A stretch of DNA of 64,000 nucleotides from JANLYC01 sp963750495 (GCA_963750495.1 CAVVQV010000006.1:124001-188000); one strand, 5' to 3'; counted from the first letter of the stretch, positions 17,077-26,030 are shown. The notes: generated from the sequence alone by a model not told the origin. A program made the numbers and translations.

Positions 17077-17206
17077 GTGTGTACCACCTTCTGTGTCCCG
17101 CGAGCCGAGGCTCGCGCGTGTCCGATGGGCACCCATGGGTCGGTACCCAGCCCTACCGAAGCACCCTGCACCGACACTCGCAAGCAGAGGACTGCTTACG
17201 AAAGCA

Positions 17207-17902
17207 TCACGATGCCTGGCGGCGCGCGCGACGCATAGGATCGAGGGTCCGTTCGGCGAGCACCGCCACGGCTTCCAGCACCAACGCTCCGACGGCGACC
17301 AGGATCGCTCCGGCCACCACCTCGGCCGTGCGCTGCTGGGCGAAGCCGCGAGTGATGATTCGGCCCAAACCCGGACCTGCCACCAGCGCCGCGATCGTGG
17401 CCGTGGCCCAGACCTGGACAAGGGCGAGCCGGACGCCGGTCAAGATCACCGGCAAGGCGAGCGGCAGCTCGATGCCGAAGAACACCTGGGTCCCCTTCAT
17501 GCCCATCCCTCGAGACGCCTCGACGATGTCGCGGTCGACCTCGCGCACTCCGACGTACGCATTGGTGATGATGGGCGGGAGTGCGAACAGGACCAGGGCG
17601 ATCAACGTGGCCAGTCCGGCACGTCCGTACGGCCCGAACTCGGCGGCGCCGACCGGCCCGATCGACAAGACCAGCAGGACGGCGAAGACCGGCACCGCCC
17701 GGCCGACGTTCGAGACGTTGACCGCAATGAACCCACCACGTCCGCGGTGCCCGAGGTAGAGCGCGATCGGTAGACCCAACAGGACCGAGGCCACCAGGCT
17801 GGTGACGGTGAGCAGCAGCTGCTGCACGAAGAACGTCCCGATGCCGTTGGTGCCGGACCAGTTGCTGCCGTCTGTCAGGTACTTGAGCGCGTCGAGGAAC
17901 AT
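17207..17902 (-). CDS. osmoprotectant ABC transporter permease
   Basis: A 231-residue OpuCB/OpuCD-type permease with about six membrane segments. The coupling-loop motif is EASRGMGMKGTQVFFGIELPLALPVI, read here as the EAA loop that contacts the ATPase. It starts one base after the stop of the other permease (TGAGATG), so translation is coupled. An early segment, FVQQLLLTVTSLVASVLLGLP, is typical. Together with the second permease, the divergent ATPase and the binding protein it forms one importer. Confidence 0.93.
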   Translation of the reverse strand: MFLDALKYLTDGSNWSGTNGIGTFFVQQLLLTVTSLVASVLLGLPIALYLGHRGRGGFIAVNVSNVGRAVPVFAVLLVLSIGPVGAAEFGPYGRAGLATLIALVLFALPPIITNAYVGVREVDRDIVEASRGMGMKGTQVFFGIELPLALPVILTGVRLALVQVWATATIAALVAGPGLGRIITRGFAQQRTAEVVAGAILVAVGALVLEAVAVLAERTLDPMRRARRQAS

Positions 17903-17903
17903 C

Positions 17904-18674
17904 TCAGGCCGCCTGTCCGGAGCGGGCCCACGGGGTGAGCAGACGCTGGGCGACGACGAGGACGAGGTCGAGCACCACAGCCAGAGCCACGCACAGGACA
18001 CTCGCTGCGAAGATCTGGGCCTTGAACTGGTTGCCTACAGCCAGCAGCAGCAGGTTGCCCAGACCGCCGTACGCGACGATCGAGCCGATCGTGGCCAGTG
18101 CAACAGTCGAGACCGTCGCAACGCGCAGGCCGGCCATGATCACCGGCAGCGCCAAGGGCAGCTCAACCTTGAAAAGCAGGCGAAGGGGACCGTAGCCACA
18201 CCCGACCGCGGACTCGCGTACGTCATCGGGGACACCACGCAAACCGGCCAACACGTTGCGCACCAGGATCGTCAGCGAGTACAACGCCAGACCGATGATC
18301 ACGGTCGTAGGGGAGAGACCCGTCCATGGCAAGAACAACGAGAACAGCGCCAGCGACGGGATCGTGTAGATGATCGTCGTAGCCCCGACGACGAGCCCTT
18401 CCAGCCGGGCGAACCGCCGAGCGAGCAACGCGAGGGGCATGGCCACAGCCAGACCGAGCACCACGGAAACCACCGTGATCCAGACGTGCTGGACGGTGGC
18501 GTCGATGAGGTCGGAACGGTACTGGACCCAGTAGCGCCCACAGATCCAGGCGTTGTCGATGTAGCACTGCGGTACGGAGACGTCGGTCTGCGATGCCGGA
18601 CCGGCGCTGTGAACGGTCGCTGACGAGGCCGCATCGCTCGTCAGGTGGGCAGCGACAGCTGCCAGTAGAGTCAC
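17904..18674 (-). CDS. osmoprotectant ABC transporter permease
   Basis: A 256-residue permease, first gene of the minus-strand half of the importer. A roughly 30-residue N-terminal stretch precedes CYIDNAWICGRYW, a short Cys/Trp-rich segment often seen in this subfamily, and then six membrane segments with the EAA-type loop ESAVGCGYGPLRLLFKVELP. The GTG at 18674 is the only start codon that leaves the conserved Cys/Trp segment intact. That start is only 3 bp from the ATG of the divergent ATPase gene, so promoters must overlap coding sequence. The function is inferred from the family and from the neighbours. Confidence 0.9.
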   Translation of the reverse strand: MTLLAAVAAHLTSDAASSATVHSAGPASQTDVSVPQCYIDNAWICGRYWVQYRSDLIDATVQHVWITVVSVVLGLAVAMPLALLARRFARLEGLVVGATTIIYTIPSLALFSLFLPWTGLSPTTVIIGLALYSLTILVRNVLAGLRGVPDDVRESAVGCGYGPLRLLFKVELPLALPVIMAGLRVATVSTVALATIGSIVAYGGLGNLLLLAVGNQFKAQIFAASVLCVALAVVLDLVLVVAQRLLTPWARSGQAA

Positions 18675-18677
18675 GGC

Positions 18678-19859
18678 ATGAACGCTACCGAAGATCTGAT
18701 GATCCGGCTGCAGGGCGTCGGCAAGACGTACCCCGGCGGAACGGTGGCAGTTCGTGAGCTCGACCTCGATGTGCCGCGGGGTGAGCTGGTGACGCTCGTA
18801 GGCCCGTCCGGCTGCGGGAAGTCGACCACTCTCAAGATGATCAACCGGCTGATAGAGCCGACCACCGGTCGCATCGAGCTCGACGGCCAGGACGTCACTC
18901 ACATCAACCCGGTCGAGCTGCGCCGCCGGATCGGGTACGTCATCCAACAGATCGGCCTGTTTCCGCATCAGACCATCCGGGCCAACGTGGCCACGCTGCC
19001 GAAGCTGCTCGGCTGGGACAAGAAGCGCACGAACGAGCGCGTCGACGAGTTGATGGAGACCATGGGTCTCGACGTGGCCACCTTTGCCAGTCGCTACCCG
19101 CACCAGCTGTCGGGTGGCCAACGACAACGCGTCGGCGTGGCGCGGGCCCTGGCCGCCGACCCCGACGTACTGCTCATGGACGAGCCGTTCGGCGCGGTCG
19201 ATCCGATCGTGCGCACCCGGCTACAGGACCAGTTCCTGGAGATCCAGGACACGCTGGCCAAGACCGTCGTGCTCGTGACCCACGACATCGAGGAAGCCGT
19301 CCGGCTCGGCGACCGGGTCGCGGTCTTCGAGCCAGGCGGCCGGCTGGCGCAGTTCGACACCCCGGCTCGGGTGCTCGGTGAGCCGGCCGACGAGTTCGTG
19401 GCCGAGTTCGTCGGCGCCGACCGCGGGCTGCGGCGGCTGGCGGTCACGGCCATCGAGGCGATCGACCTGGTCCGGCCGCCGGTCGTGCACGACACCGACA
19501 CCCTGGCCGAAGCGCACTTGTCGATGGACGCCGAGGACGCCCGCTGGGCGGTGGTGGTCGATGCGAACGACGACCTGCGTGGCTGGGTGGCCGCGGACAA
19601 CTGCGACGGCCAGGGCACCGTCGCCGACCGTGCCGATCGCATGGACGCGTGGGTCGACAAGAACGCTTCGCTCAAGGACGCACTCGCGACGATGCTGCAG
19701 TGGGACGCCGGCTGGGTGGCGGTGCTCGAGGGCGCGCAGTTCCTCGGCGTACTCACGCCCAACACACTGCACGAGGCGTTGCGCCGGTCCGTCGGTGCCG
19801 ACCATGCCGGACTCGAGCTGGCCGAGGTGAACGTCTCCTCGACCGGGCCGCTCCACTAG
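18678..19859 (+). CDS. osmoprotectant ABC transporter ATP-binding protein with CBS-like region
   Basis: A 393-residue OpuCA/ProV-type ATPase. Walker A GPSGCGKST is at 42-50, the Q loop IQQIGLFPH at 89-97, signature LSGGQ at 144-148 and Walker B LLMDEP at 165-170. The last 130 residues form a CBS-pair-like region, in which such proteins sense ionic strength; it is diverged and I cannot identify binding residues. The gene is transcribed opposite to its two permeases and binding protein, an unusual split. An in-frame ATG at 18699 is an alternative start. It ends 5 bp before the copy 1 palindromic element. Confidence 0.94.
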   Translation: MNATEDLMIRLQGVGKTYPGGTVAVRELDLDVPRGELVTLVGPSGCGKSTTLKMINRLIEPTTGRIELDGQDVTHINPVELRRRIGYVIQQIGLFPHQTIRANVATLPKLLGWDKKRTNERVDELMETMGLDVATFASRYPHQLSGGQRQRVGVARALAADPDVLLMDEPFGAVDPIVRTRLQDQFLEIQDTLAKTVVLVTHDIEEAVRLGDRVAVFEPGGRLAQFDTPARVLGEPADEFVAEFVGADRGLRRLAVTAIEAIDLVRPPVVHDTDTLAEAHLSMDAEDARWAVVVDANDDLRGWVAADNCDGQGTVADRADRMDAWVDKNASLKDALATMLQWDAGWVAVLEGAQFLGVLTPNTLHEALRRSVGADHAGLELAEVNVSSTGPLH

Positions 19860-19864
19860 CGCAC

Positions 19865-19948
19865 AAGGCAACCACGCAGTTCCCAAGGCACCTTTGCCTA
19901 GTTCACAAGCAAGCTGGCTTGTGAACTAGGCAAACGCGGAGGGTCAGG
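19865..19948 (+). repeat. 84-bp palindromic dispersed element, copy 1
   Basis: The core is a perfect 18-bp inverted repeat, TTTGCCTAGTTCACAAGC at 19893-19910 and its complement at 19917-19934, around a 6-nt loop. The same 84-bp stretch occurs in reverse orientation at 51157-51240; a gapless hand alignment matches about 69 of 84 positions, including 33 of the last 34. The element sits between the converging stops of the ATPase gene and the next minus-strand gene and overlaps the latter's stop codon. It can fold as a terminator, but the conservation outside the stem suggests a REP-like mobile or structural element. Confidence 0.8.
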
Positions 19949-20546
19949 CTTGTTGGCGGCGGCTTTCGAGCAGGGTTTCGTGGGCGCGGCTCTCCCAGGC
20001 GAGCAGGTCGACGATCGTCGGCAGGTCTGCAGCCTCGGGGATGCCGACCCCGACCAGCGCCTCGTCGTCGTCGGGCATCAGCAGCGAGGTCTGGTCGACC
20101 AGCAGCTCCTCGAACATCGCGGACAGCCGCTCCTCGGCCTCGCTGGCGCGCTTGCCCTCCAGCTGCGCCTCGTTCTCGGCCTCGGCGGCGCGCTGCTCCG
20201 CCACCCGGAGGGTGCCGTTGAGCTCGATGATCGCCGAGTCGCGGTGCGCGATGCGTTCGGTCATGGTTGCGGTGAAGGCAGCATGCTGGGTGTGGGTCCT
20301 GGTCATCGCGTCGCCGAAATCTCGCGAGAGCGCCGCGCGTTCGCGGGCCGCGGCCCGGCGAGTGTGCGTCACCTCGGTGTAGACCAGGCGCGACGCGGAG
20401 GCTCCCAGCAGGAGCGACACGAAGGCGGCGGCACCGGTGGACGTCGACGTCGAGACCGCGAACACGACCACGGCGGCGGCTGCGACCAGCAGCAGCACCG
20501 CCACGGAGACTCGCACGCTGCGTTGGTTTCGTCGGCTAACAGACAT
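19944..20546 (-). CDS. hypothetical membrane protein with coiled coil
   Basis: About 200 residues, not recognised. Two adjacent hydrophobic segments near the N-terminus (VRVSVAVLLLVAAAAVVVFAV and AAAFVSLLLGASASRLVY) form a hairpin in the membrane, leaving a cytoplasmic tail of about 130 residues. The tail is Ala/Glu/Arg-rich with heptad-like spacing (LRVAEQRAAEAENEAQ), so a coiled coil is likely. The gene closes the folate operon, right after the DUF3180 gene. ATG codons at 20555, 20570 and 20597 are also in frame and none has a clear ribosome binding site. A scaffold role in the membrane is possible but unsupported. Confidence 0.7.
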   Translation of the reverse strand: MSVSRRNQRSVRVSVAVLLLVAAAAVVVFAVSTSTSTGAAAFVSLLLGASASRLVYTEVTHTRRAAARERAALSRDFGDAMTRTHTQHAAFTATMTERIAHRDSAIIELNGTLRVAEQRAAEAENEAQLEGKRASEAEERLSAMFEELLVDQTSLLMPDDDEALVGVGIPEAADLPTIVDLLAWESRAHETLLESRRQQA

Positions 20547-20556
20547 GCCGGACATG

Positions 20557-21006
20557 CTATTCGTCGTCATCCCGGGGAACTCGGCAGGCGCGCTCAAGCA
20601 AAAGCGCAGAAATCACAATGGCCACTCCAGTAACAGCGGCTATGACCCCCCGGATCACCCTTTCGCGGGGCAGTTCGGCGTCCATCCGGTCGACGAAGTG
20701 GAGGACGAAGCCGGTATACCCGCCTGCCACGAACGCGCCCACGAGCGAGCTCGCCTTGGCGAACAGTAGGAAGCTGACCGCCAGGTGTGGGTCCATCCGG
20801 CGTCGTTCGCGATGCACCACGTAGTACGTCCACCACCCCAGGACGACGTTGGCGACGGCGATTGCGGCCAGCGCGACGACCGCGGTCCATTGCACTCGGG
20901 GTGCCGTGGAGGTCGAGCTCAGCTGCTCCGACAACACCGCCATCGCGTAGCCGAGGACTCCACCGACGAAGAACGTGAGGGCGAGCACGCGGAGCGGCGT
21001 CGGCAT
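20557..21006 (-). CDS. DUF3180 family membrane protein
   Basis: A 149-residue protein with four predicted membrane segments: PLRVLALTFFVGGVLGYAM, TAVVALAAIAVANVVLGWW, FAKASSLVGAFVAGGYTGF and IAAVTGVAIVISALLL. The family is defined by this layout and by its constant place after folK in actinomycetes (Rv3605c in M. tuberculosis), which is where it lies here. No catalytic residues are apparent. It starts 67 bp after folK stops, so it should be on the folate transcript. Its biochemical role is unknown. Confidence 0.88.
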   Translation of the reverse strand: MPTPLRVLALTFFVGGVLGYAMAVLSEQLSSTSTAPRVQWTAVVALAAIAVANVVLGWWTYYVVHRERRRMDPHLAVSFLLFAKASSLVGAFVAGGYTGFVLHFVDRMDAELPRERVIRGVIAAVTGVAIVISALLLERACRVPRDDDE

Positions 21007-21073
21007 GATCGTCCCCTGCGGAGGATCCTGCGGCGGTCGACGCTGCGACGAAGGTGACACGGTGGGAGCAGGC

Positions 21074-21637
21074 TCAGGACTCGAGGTCGAGGTCGCCGCG
21101 GCGTACGACGCCCGACGCGTCGAGGTCGGCCAGCAGGTCGGCGATCTTTCCCTTACCGGGAATCTGCGCGTGCCCGTCGATCTCGAGCCACGGCACGAGC
21201 ACGAAGGCCCGCTCGTGTGCGCGGGGATGCGGCAGGACCAGCTCATCGGTCTCGGACAGCCGGTCGCCCACGACGATCAGGTCGACATCGAGGGTACGCG
21301 GCGCGTTCGGCTCGGCCCGCTCCCGCCCGAACGCGGACTCGACCGCCATCGCCCGGTCGAGCAGCGTGGTGACCGACAGGGTCGTGTCGGCCAGCATGAC
21401 GGCGTTCAGGAAGTCTGGCGAGCCCTCGGCCGCACCCATCGCGGTCGTCTCGTAGACCGACGAGACGGCAACCACGTGGACGTCCGGGGTGTCGGCGAGA
21501 GCGTCGACCGCACCCTGCAGGTTGGCCAACCGGTCACCGACGTTGCTCCCGAGCCCGATGACCGCGGGCCGGATCGGCCGCATCTCACCGGTCAGCGTGT
21601 CGGGGTCGATGATGTGCGGGTTGGGCGTCTCAGTCAT
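21074..21637 (-). CDS. folK: 2-amino-4-hydroxy-6-hydroxymethyldihydropteridine diphosphokinase
   Basis: FolK transfers pyrophosphate from ATP to 6-hydroxymethyldihydropterin, making the substrate of FolP. The 187-residue protein has IGLGSNVGDRLANLQ near the N-terminus, VYETTAMG, and the signature APRTLDVDLIVVGD with the catalytic Asp pair. The ending LVLPHPRAHERAFVLVPW is also conserved. About 25 N-terminal residues precede the fold, so a later start is possible, but the ATG at 21637 overlaps the folB stop by 8 bp in the usual operon manner. Confidence 0.95.
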   Translation of the reverse strand: MTETPNPHIIDPDTLTGEMRPIRPAVIGLGSNVGDRLANLQGAVDALADTPDVHVVAVSSVYETTAMGAAEGSPDFLNAVMLADTTLSVTTLLDRAMAVESAFGRERAEPNAPRTLDVDLIVVGDRLSETDELVLPHPRAHERAFVLVPWLEIDGHAQIPGKGKIADLLADLDASGVVRRGDLDLES

Positions 21638-22028
21638 CTCGGCTCCGATGGATAGTCAGGCACACGTCGTCGAACGGGACGGTGATGGGTGCTTGGGGCT
21701 TGTGAACGGTGACCTCGACCCAGGTGACCGGTGACTCGGCGAGACAGATCTCGGCAAGTCGCTGGGCCAGGGTCTCGATCAGGTCGACCGGGTCGGACGT
21801 CAGGGCGGCGTGCAGCCGCTCGGCCAGTTCGCCGTAATGCACCGTAGCTGCGAGGTCGTCGCCGACAGCCGCCGCCCGGGTGTCGAGACCGAGCTCGACG
21901 TCCACGACGAACTCCTGCCCGTCCTGACGCTCGTGCTCGAAGACACCGTGGTGACCGAGGCCGCGCAGACCCCGGAGCGAGAGGCGGTCGTCCGGCCTCA
22001 CGCCCGAGGGAGATGCAGTGGAGGTCAT
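21630..22028 (-). CDS. folB: dihydroneopterin aldolase
   Basis: FolB cleaves dihydroneopterin to hydroxymethyldihydropterin and glycolaldehyde. In this 132-residue protein LRGLRGLGHHGVFEHERQDGQEF carries the conserved Glu of the active site and ETLAQRLAEICL the second signature. VHKPQAPITVPFDDV near the end contains the catalytic Lys. The ATG at 22028 overlaps the stop of the NTF2-like gene by 4 bp, and its own 3' end overlaps folK, so three proteins are translationally coupled. Confidence 0.95.
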   Translation of the reverse strand: MTSTASPSGVRPDDRLSLRGLRGLGHHGVFEHERQDGQEFVVDVELGLDTRAAAVGDDLAATVHYGELAERLHAALTSDPVDLIETLAQRLAEICLAESPVTWVEVTVHKPQAPITVPFDDVCLTIHRSRDD

Positions 22029-22468
22029 GGCGAATCTTCCTGGCTCGGTTCCGTGCTCGACAGTACCGGTGACGCATGATGTATCCACAACCGCCAACCC
22101 TGCGAGGTATGTCTCAGCACGTTGGTCGCGGCGGCGCTTCCCCCCGCGAACACCCCGACCGGGGTGTCGGCGCCGGCGGAGAGCACGTTCTCGGTGCAGG
22201 TCACCGAGGCGATGTCGCCCACCACCGAAGCCTGCACATCGGTGAGGAAGAACTGGATGTACGGAGCACCGGCCATCAACACCAGCCAGGAGCGCATCAC
22301 CGCGCTGCGGCCGCGGATCGGTTCGGCGCCCGGGTGGACGCATACGACGCCCTCGTCGTCGGCCCACATGGCCTCCATGGCGTCGAAGTCCGACTTCTCG
22401 AAGGCTGCGTAGAAGGCTGCGTGCGCCTCCAGCACCTCGTCGAGGCGATCCCGGTCGGCTGCCGTCAC
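22025..22468 (-). CDS. SnoaL/NTF2-like protein in the folate operon
   Basis: A 147-residue member of the NTF2-like superfamily. DEVLEAHAAFYAAFEKSDFDAMEAMW is the usual first helix pair, followed by VHPGAEPIRGRSAVMRSW. These folds serve as small enzymes or binding proteins and the activity cannot be read from the sequence. The GTG at 22468 overlaps the folP stop (GTGA) and the stop overlaps the folB start, so it is locked between two folate enzymes. That suggests a role in pterin metabolism, for example at a step for which no dedicated gene is seen here. This is inference from position only. Confidence 0.85.
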   Translation of the reverse strand: MTAADRDRLDEVLEAHAAFYAAFEKSDFDAMEAMWADDEGVVCVHPGAEPIRGRSAVMRSWLVLMAGAPYIQFFLTDVQASVVGDIASVTCTENVLSAGADTPVGVFAGGSAAATNVLRHTSQGWRLWIHHASPVLSSTEPSQEDSP

Positions 22469-23331
22469 GAGCCGGGCTCCTGGGCCCACCTGGCGGCCAC
22501 CTTGACCGCGTCGAGTGACGGCCGCACGTCATGCACCCGGACGCACCAGGCGCCGGCCAGGGCAGCGAGCGTGGACAGTGCAGCCGTGGCATCGTCCCGG
22601 TCGATCGCAGGTCGGGACTGACCGTGCTCATCGGCGAGCAGCGCGCCCAGGAACGCCTTCCGGCTCGACCCGACGAGCACCGGGCAGTTCAGGCTGTGCA
22701 GCTCCGCGAGCCTGCGCGACAGCGTCCAGTTGTGGTCGCCGGTCTTGGCGAAGCCCAGTCCGGGGTCGACAGCCAGCGCGTCCGTCGCGATGCCGGCATC
22801 GTGTGCGGCCGCGACCCGCGTCCGCAGCTCGGTCACCACATCGAGCACGACGTCGTCGTACGACGCCTGGCTCTGCATCGTCGTGGCGTGACCCCGCCAG
22901 TGCATACAGATGAACGGCACGCCCAGGGCGGCCACGGTCGTCAGCATCGCCGGATCGGCGCAACCACCCGACACGTCGTTGACGACCACGGCGCCGGCAT
23001 CGACGGCGCGCCGGGCCACCTCGCTGCGCATCGTGTCGATGCTCACGATGGCACCCTGCCGGGACAGCGCCTCGACCACCGGGATCACCCGGAACAGCTC
23101 CTCGTCGATGCTCGGGCGCTCGGCACCGGGCCGGGTGGACTCCCCGCCCACGTCGACGAGATCGGCGCCATCGGCGAGCAGCCGGTCGCCGTGGGCCACG
23201 GCCGCGTGCGGTTCGAGCCACATGCCGCCGTCGGAGAACGAGTCGGGCGTGACGTTGACGACGCCCATGACCAGGGTCCGCGCAGGGCAAGGGAGCCCTG
23301 CGACATAGCGCGGCGGCGCACCGAAGACCAT
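22465..23331 (-). CDS. folP: dihydropteroate synthase
   Basis: FolP condenses p-aminobenzoate with hydroxymethyldihydropterin pyrophosphate; it is the sulfonamide target. The 288-residue protein has both signatures, MGVVNVTPDSFSDGG and VDVGGESTRPGAE, plus VNDVSGG, FICMHWRG, DPGLGFAKTGDHN and LVGSSRKAFLG. All expected substrate-binding residues that I can place are present. It follows folE by 25 bp and is joined by overlapping codons to the NTF2-like gene. Confidence 0.97.
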   Translation of the reverse strand: MVFGAPPRYVAGLPCPARTLVMGVVNVTPDSFSDGGMWLEPHAAVAHGDRLLADGADLVDVGGESTRPGAERPSIDEELFRVIPVVEALSRQGAIVSIDTMRSEVARRAVDAGAVVVNDVSGGCADPAMLTTVAALGVPFICMHWRGHATTMQSQASYDDVVLDVVTELRTRVAAAHDAGIATDALAVDPGLGFAKTGDHNWTLSRRLAELHSLNCPVLVGSSRKAFLGALLADEHGQSRPAIDRDDATAALSTLAALAGAWCVRVHDVRPSLDAVKVAARWAQEPGS

Positions 23332-23356
23332 GCCCCTACTCTGCCCTAGATGGTGG

Positions 23357-23971
23357 TCACCCGAGGATGAGGCTCATGGCCTCGGCCCGGGTGGCAGGGT
23401 CACGCAGTTGGCCCCGGACGGCGCTGGTCACGGTCTTGGAGCCGCCCTTGCGCACACCGCGCATGGTCATGCACAGGTGCTCACACTCGAAGATCACGAT
23501 CACGCCTCGGGGCTTGAGGATCCGCATCAGCGCGTCCGCCACCTGCGTCGTCAGGCGCTCCTGGACCTGGGGCCGGCGGGCGTACACGTCGACCAGGCGG
23601 GCAAGCTTCGACAGGCCGGTGATGCGGCCCTCGGGGCTCGGGATGTAGCCCACGTGGGCGACCCCGTTGAACGGCACCAGATGGTGCTCGCACATCGACC
23701 AGACCTCGATGTCCTTGACCAGGATGAGCTCGTCGTGGCCGATGTCGAACGTCGTGGTGAGGACGTCTTCTGCGGTCATGCGCAGGCCGGCGAAGGTTTC
23801 GGCGTACGCACGAGCCACGCGGGCCGGAGTATCGCGGAGCCCGTCGCGGTCGGGGTTCTCACCGATCGCGATCAGCAGCTCGCGAACCGCCGCCTCGGCC
23901 CTTGCGTGGTCGAAGTCGCCGCCGGTGAATTCCTCGTGCACGCTGACGCGGTCGATCCCCGTCGTAGCCAT
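23357..23971 (-). CDS. folE: GTP cyclohydrolase I
   Basis: FolE opens GTP to 7,8-dihydroneopterin triphosphate, the first step of folate synthesis. The 204-residue protein has the zinc-binding motif SMCEHHLVPF and the second cysteine in FECEHLCMTMRG, together with GYIPSPEGRITGLSKLAR and VYARRPQVQERLT. The ATG at 23971 gives a normal-length protein; a longer frame upstream lies inside ftsH and is not used. It begins 7 bp after the ftsH stop, so ftsH may be co-transcribed. Confidence 0.96.
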   Translation of the reverse strand: MATTGIDRVSVHEEFTGGDFDHARAEAAVRELLIAIGENPDRDGLRDTPARVARAYAETFAGLRMTAEDVLTTTFDIGHDELILVKDIEVWSMCEHHLVPFNGVAHVGYIPSPEGRITGLSKLARLVDVYARRPQVQERLTTQVADALMRILKPRGVIVIFECEHLCMTMRGVRKGGSKTVTSAVRGQLRDPATRAEAMSLILG

Positions 23972-23978
23972 GTCGAGG

Positions 23979-26030
23979 TCAGCCCTGCGGACCCATGGTC
24001 GGGCCGAGCGGTGGGCCGGAGGGCGGAGCTCCCGGGGGAGCAGTCGGTGGCCCCTGGCCCACACCGGGCCCCCCGCTCTCGGTCCCGGGACCGACGGTGA
24101 TCTCCGGCGCAGGCTCGGGGCGGGTGCCGTTGGCGTTGGCCGGCACAGCGACCGGTGGGAGCGACGAGGGGATCCGTGTCTCGGAGCCCGTCCACGCCGG
24201 CCGTTCGGGTCGCATCCGGATGTCGGAGAACACCTCGCCGAGACCCTTGCGGTCGATCGTCTCTCTCTCGAGCAGCTCGGTCACGAGGTGGTCGAGGACG
24301 TCACGGTTCTCGACCAGGATGTCGAACGCCTCCTGGTGGGCGTTGGTGAGGAGCTTGTTGACCTCCTCGTCGATGATGGCCGCGATCTCCTCGGAGTAGT
24401 TGCGGGTGTGGCCGAAGTCGCGACCGAGGAACGGTTCGCTGTTCTCCTCGCCGAGCTTGACCGCGCCGAGCCGCTCGCTCATGCCGTACGAGGTCACCAT
24501 CGCCCGGGCCACCTTGGTCGCCTTCTCGATGTCGTTGGACGATCCGGTGGTCGGGTCGTGGAAGATCAGCTGCTCGGCAGCCAGACCACCCAGTGCGTAC
24601 GCGAGCTGGTTGAGCAGCTCGTTGCGCGAGATCGAGGACTTGTCGGAGTCAGGCAGCACCTGGGTGAAGCCGAGCGCGCGTCCACGCGGGAGGATCGTGA
24701 TCTTCGTGACGGGGTCGGTGCCGGGAAGGGCCGACGCGACCAGGGCGTGGCCGCCCTCGTGGTACGCCGTCATGAGCTTCTCCTGCTCACTCATCAGGTG
24801 CGAGTGGCGTTGCGGACCCATGCTGACGCGGTCGATGGCCTCGTCGAGCATCTCGTTGTCGATGAGCTTGCGGTCCTTGCGCGCGGTCAGCAGGGCGGCC
24901 TCGTTGAGAACGTTGGCCAGGTCTGCACCGGTGAAGCCCGGGGTACGGCGAGCAACGGCGAGCAGGTCGACGCCGCTGGCGATCGGCTTGCCCCGGGCGT
25001 GCACCTTCAGGATCTTGTTGCGACCGTCCATGTTGGGCGCGGACACACCCACCATGCGGTCGAAGCGGCCGGGCCGCAGCAGTGCCGGGTCGAGGACGTC
25101 GGGCCGGTTGGTTGCCGCGATCAGGATGACCCCGCCGCGCACGTCGAAGCCGTCCATCTCGACGAGCAGCTGGTTGAGGGTCTGCTCACGCTCGTCGTGG
25201 CCACCGCCCATTCCGGCGCCGCGGTGCCGACCGACGGCGTCGATCTCGTCGATGAACACGATGGCCGGGGCGTTCTCCTTGGCCTGCTCGAAGAGGTCTC
25301 GCACCCGGGAGGCACCCACACCGACGAACATCTCGACGAAGTCCGAGCCGGAGATCGAGTAGAACGGGACGCTCGCCTCGCCGGCGACCGCACGCGCGAG
25401 CAGTGTCTTTCCGGTGCCCGGTGGACCGTAGAGCAGCACACCCTTGGGGATCTTGGCGCCGACCGCCTGGAACTTGGCGGGCTGCTGGAGGAACTCCTTG
25501 ATCTCGTGGAGCTCCTCGATCGCCTCGTCGACGCCGGCGACGTCGGCGAACGTGGTCTTGGGGGTGTCCTTGCTGACCACCTTGGCCTTGGACTTGGCGA
25601 ACTGCATCACCCGTCCGCCGCCGCCTTGGAGGCTGTTCATCATGAAGAGGAAGAACAGCACGATCAACAAGATCGGGAAGATCGTCCCGAGGAAGCTCCA
25701 CAGCACGCTGGGCTTGGGCACCTCGGAGTTGTAGGACTTCGAGATGTTGCCGTCATCGACAGCCGCCTGGACGACCTTGGTGACGTTCGGGCCCTGGGCG
25801 AAGACCCACTGCGACGTGATCTCCTTGCCGCTGTCGAGGGTGGCGTTGATGCGCTGGTCACCGTCGACCAGGGTGACCTCTTTGACCCCACCCTCCTTGA
25901 TCGTCGAGAGCATCTGCGACGTCGGGACTTCGGTGGCGCCGCCCCGGCTGGAGACCACGTCGATGACGATGAGGATCACGATCGCGAAGAGCACGACCCA
26001 GAGCCAGGGTCCACGGAACCAACGCTTCAC
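23979..26030 (-). CDS. ftsH: ATP-dependent membrane zinc metalloprotease FtsH
   Basis: A 683-residue AAA+ protease that removes misassembled membrane proteins and regulators. Two membrane segments (about 9-27 and 109-132) flank the small periplasmic domain. Walker A GPPGTGKT is at 202-209, Walker B IVFIDEIDAVG at 257-267, and the second region of homology is near 305-325. The zinc site HEGGH is at 424-428. The tail after residue 615 is Pro/Gly-rich and longer than in E. coli, as usual for actinomycetes. It is followed by folE in the arrangement known from mycobacteria. Confidence 0.97.
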   Translation of the reverse strand: MKRWFRGPWLWVVLFAIVILIVIDVVSSRGGATEVPTSQMLSTIKEGGVKEVTLVDGDQRINATLDSGKEITSQWVFAQGPNVTKVVQAAVDDGNISKSYNSEVPKPSVLWSFLGTIFPILLIVLFFLFMMNSLQGGGGRVMQFAKSKAKVVSKDTPKTTFADVAGVDEAIEELHEIKEFLQQPAKFQAVGAKIPKGVLLYGPPGTGKTLLARAVAGEASVPFYSISGSDFVEMFVGVGASRVRDLFEQAKENAPAIVFIDEIDAVGRHRGAGMGGGHDEREQTLNQLLVEMDGFDVRGGVILIAATNRPDVLDPALLRPGRFDRMVGVSAPNMDGRNKILKVHARGKPIASGVDLLAVARRTPGFTGADLANVLNEAALLTARKDRKLIDNEMLDEAIDRVSMGPQRHSHLMSEQEKLMTAYHEGGHALVASALPGTDPVTKITILPRGRALGFTQVLPDSDKSSISRNELLNQLAYALGGLAAEQLIFHDPTTGSSNDIEKATKVARAMVTSYGMSERLGAVKLGEENSEPFLGRDFGHTRNYSEEIAAIIDEEVNKLLTNAHQEAFDILVENRDVLDHLVTELLERETIDRKGLGEVFSDIRMRPERPAWTGSETRIPSSLPPVAVPANANGTRPEPAPEITVGPGTESGGPGVGQGPPTAPPGAPPSGPPLGPTMGPQG

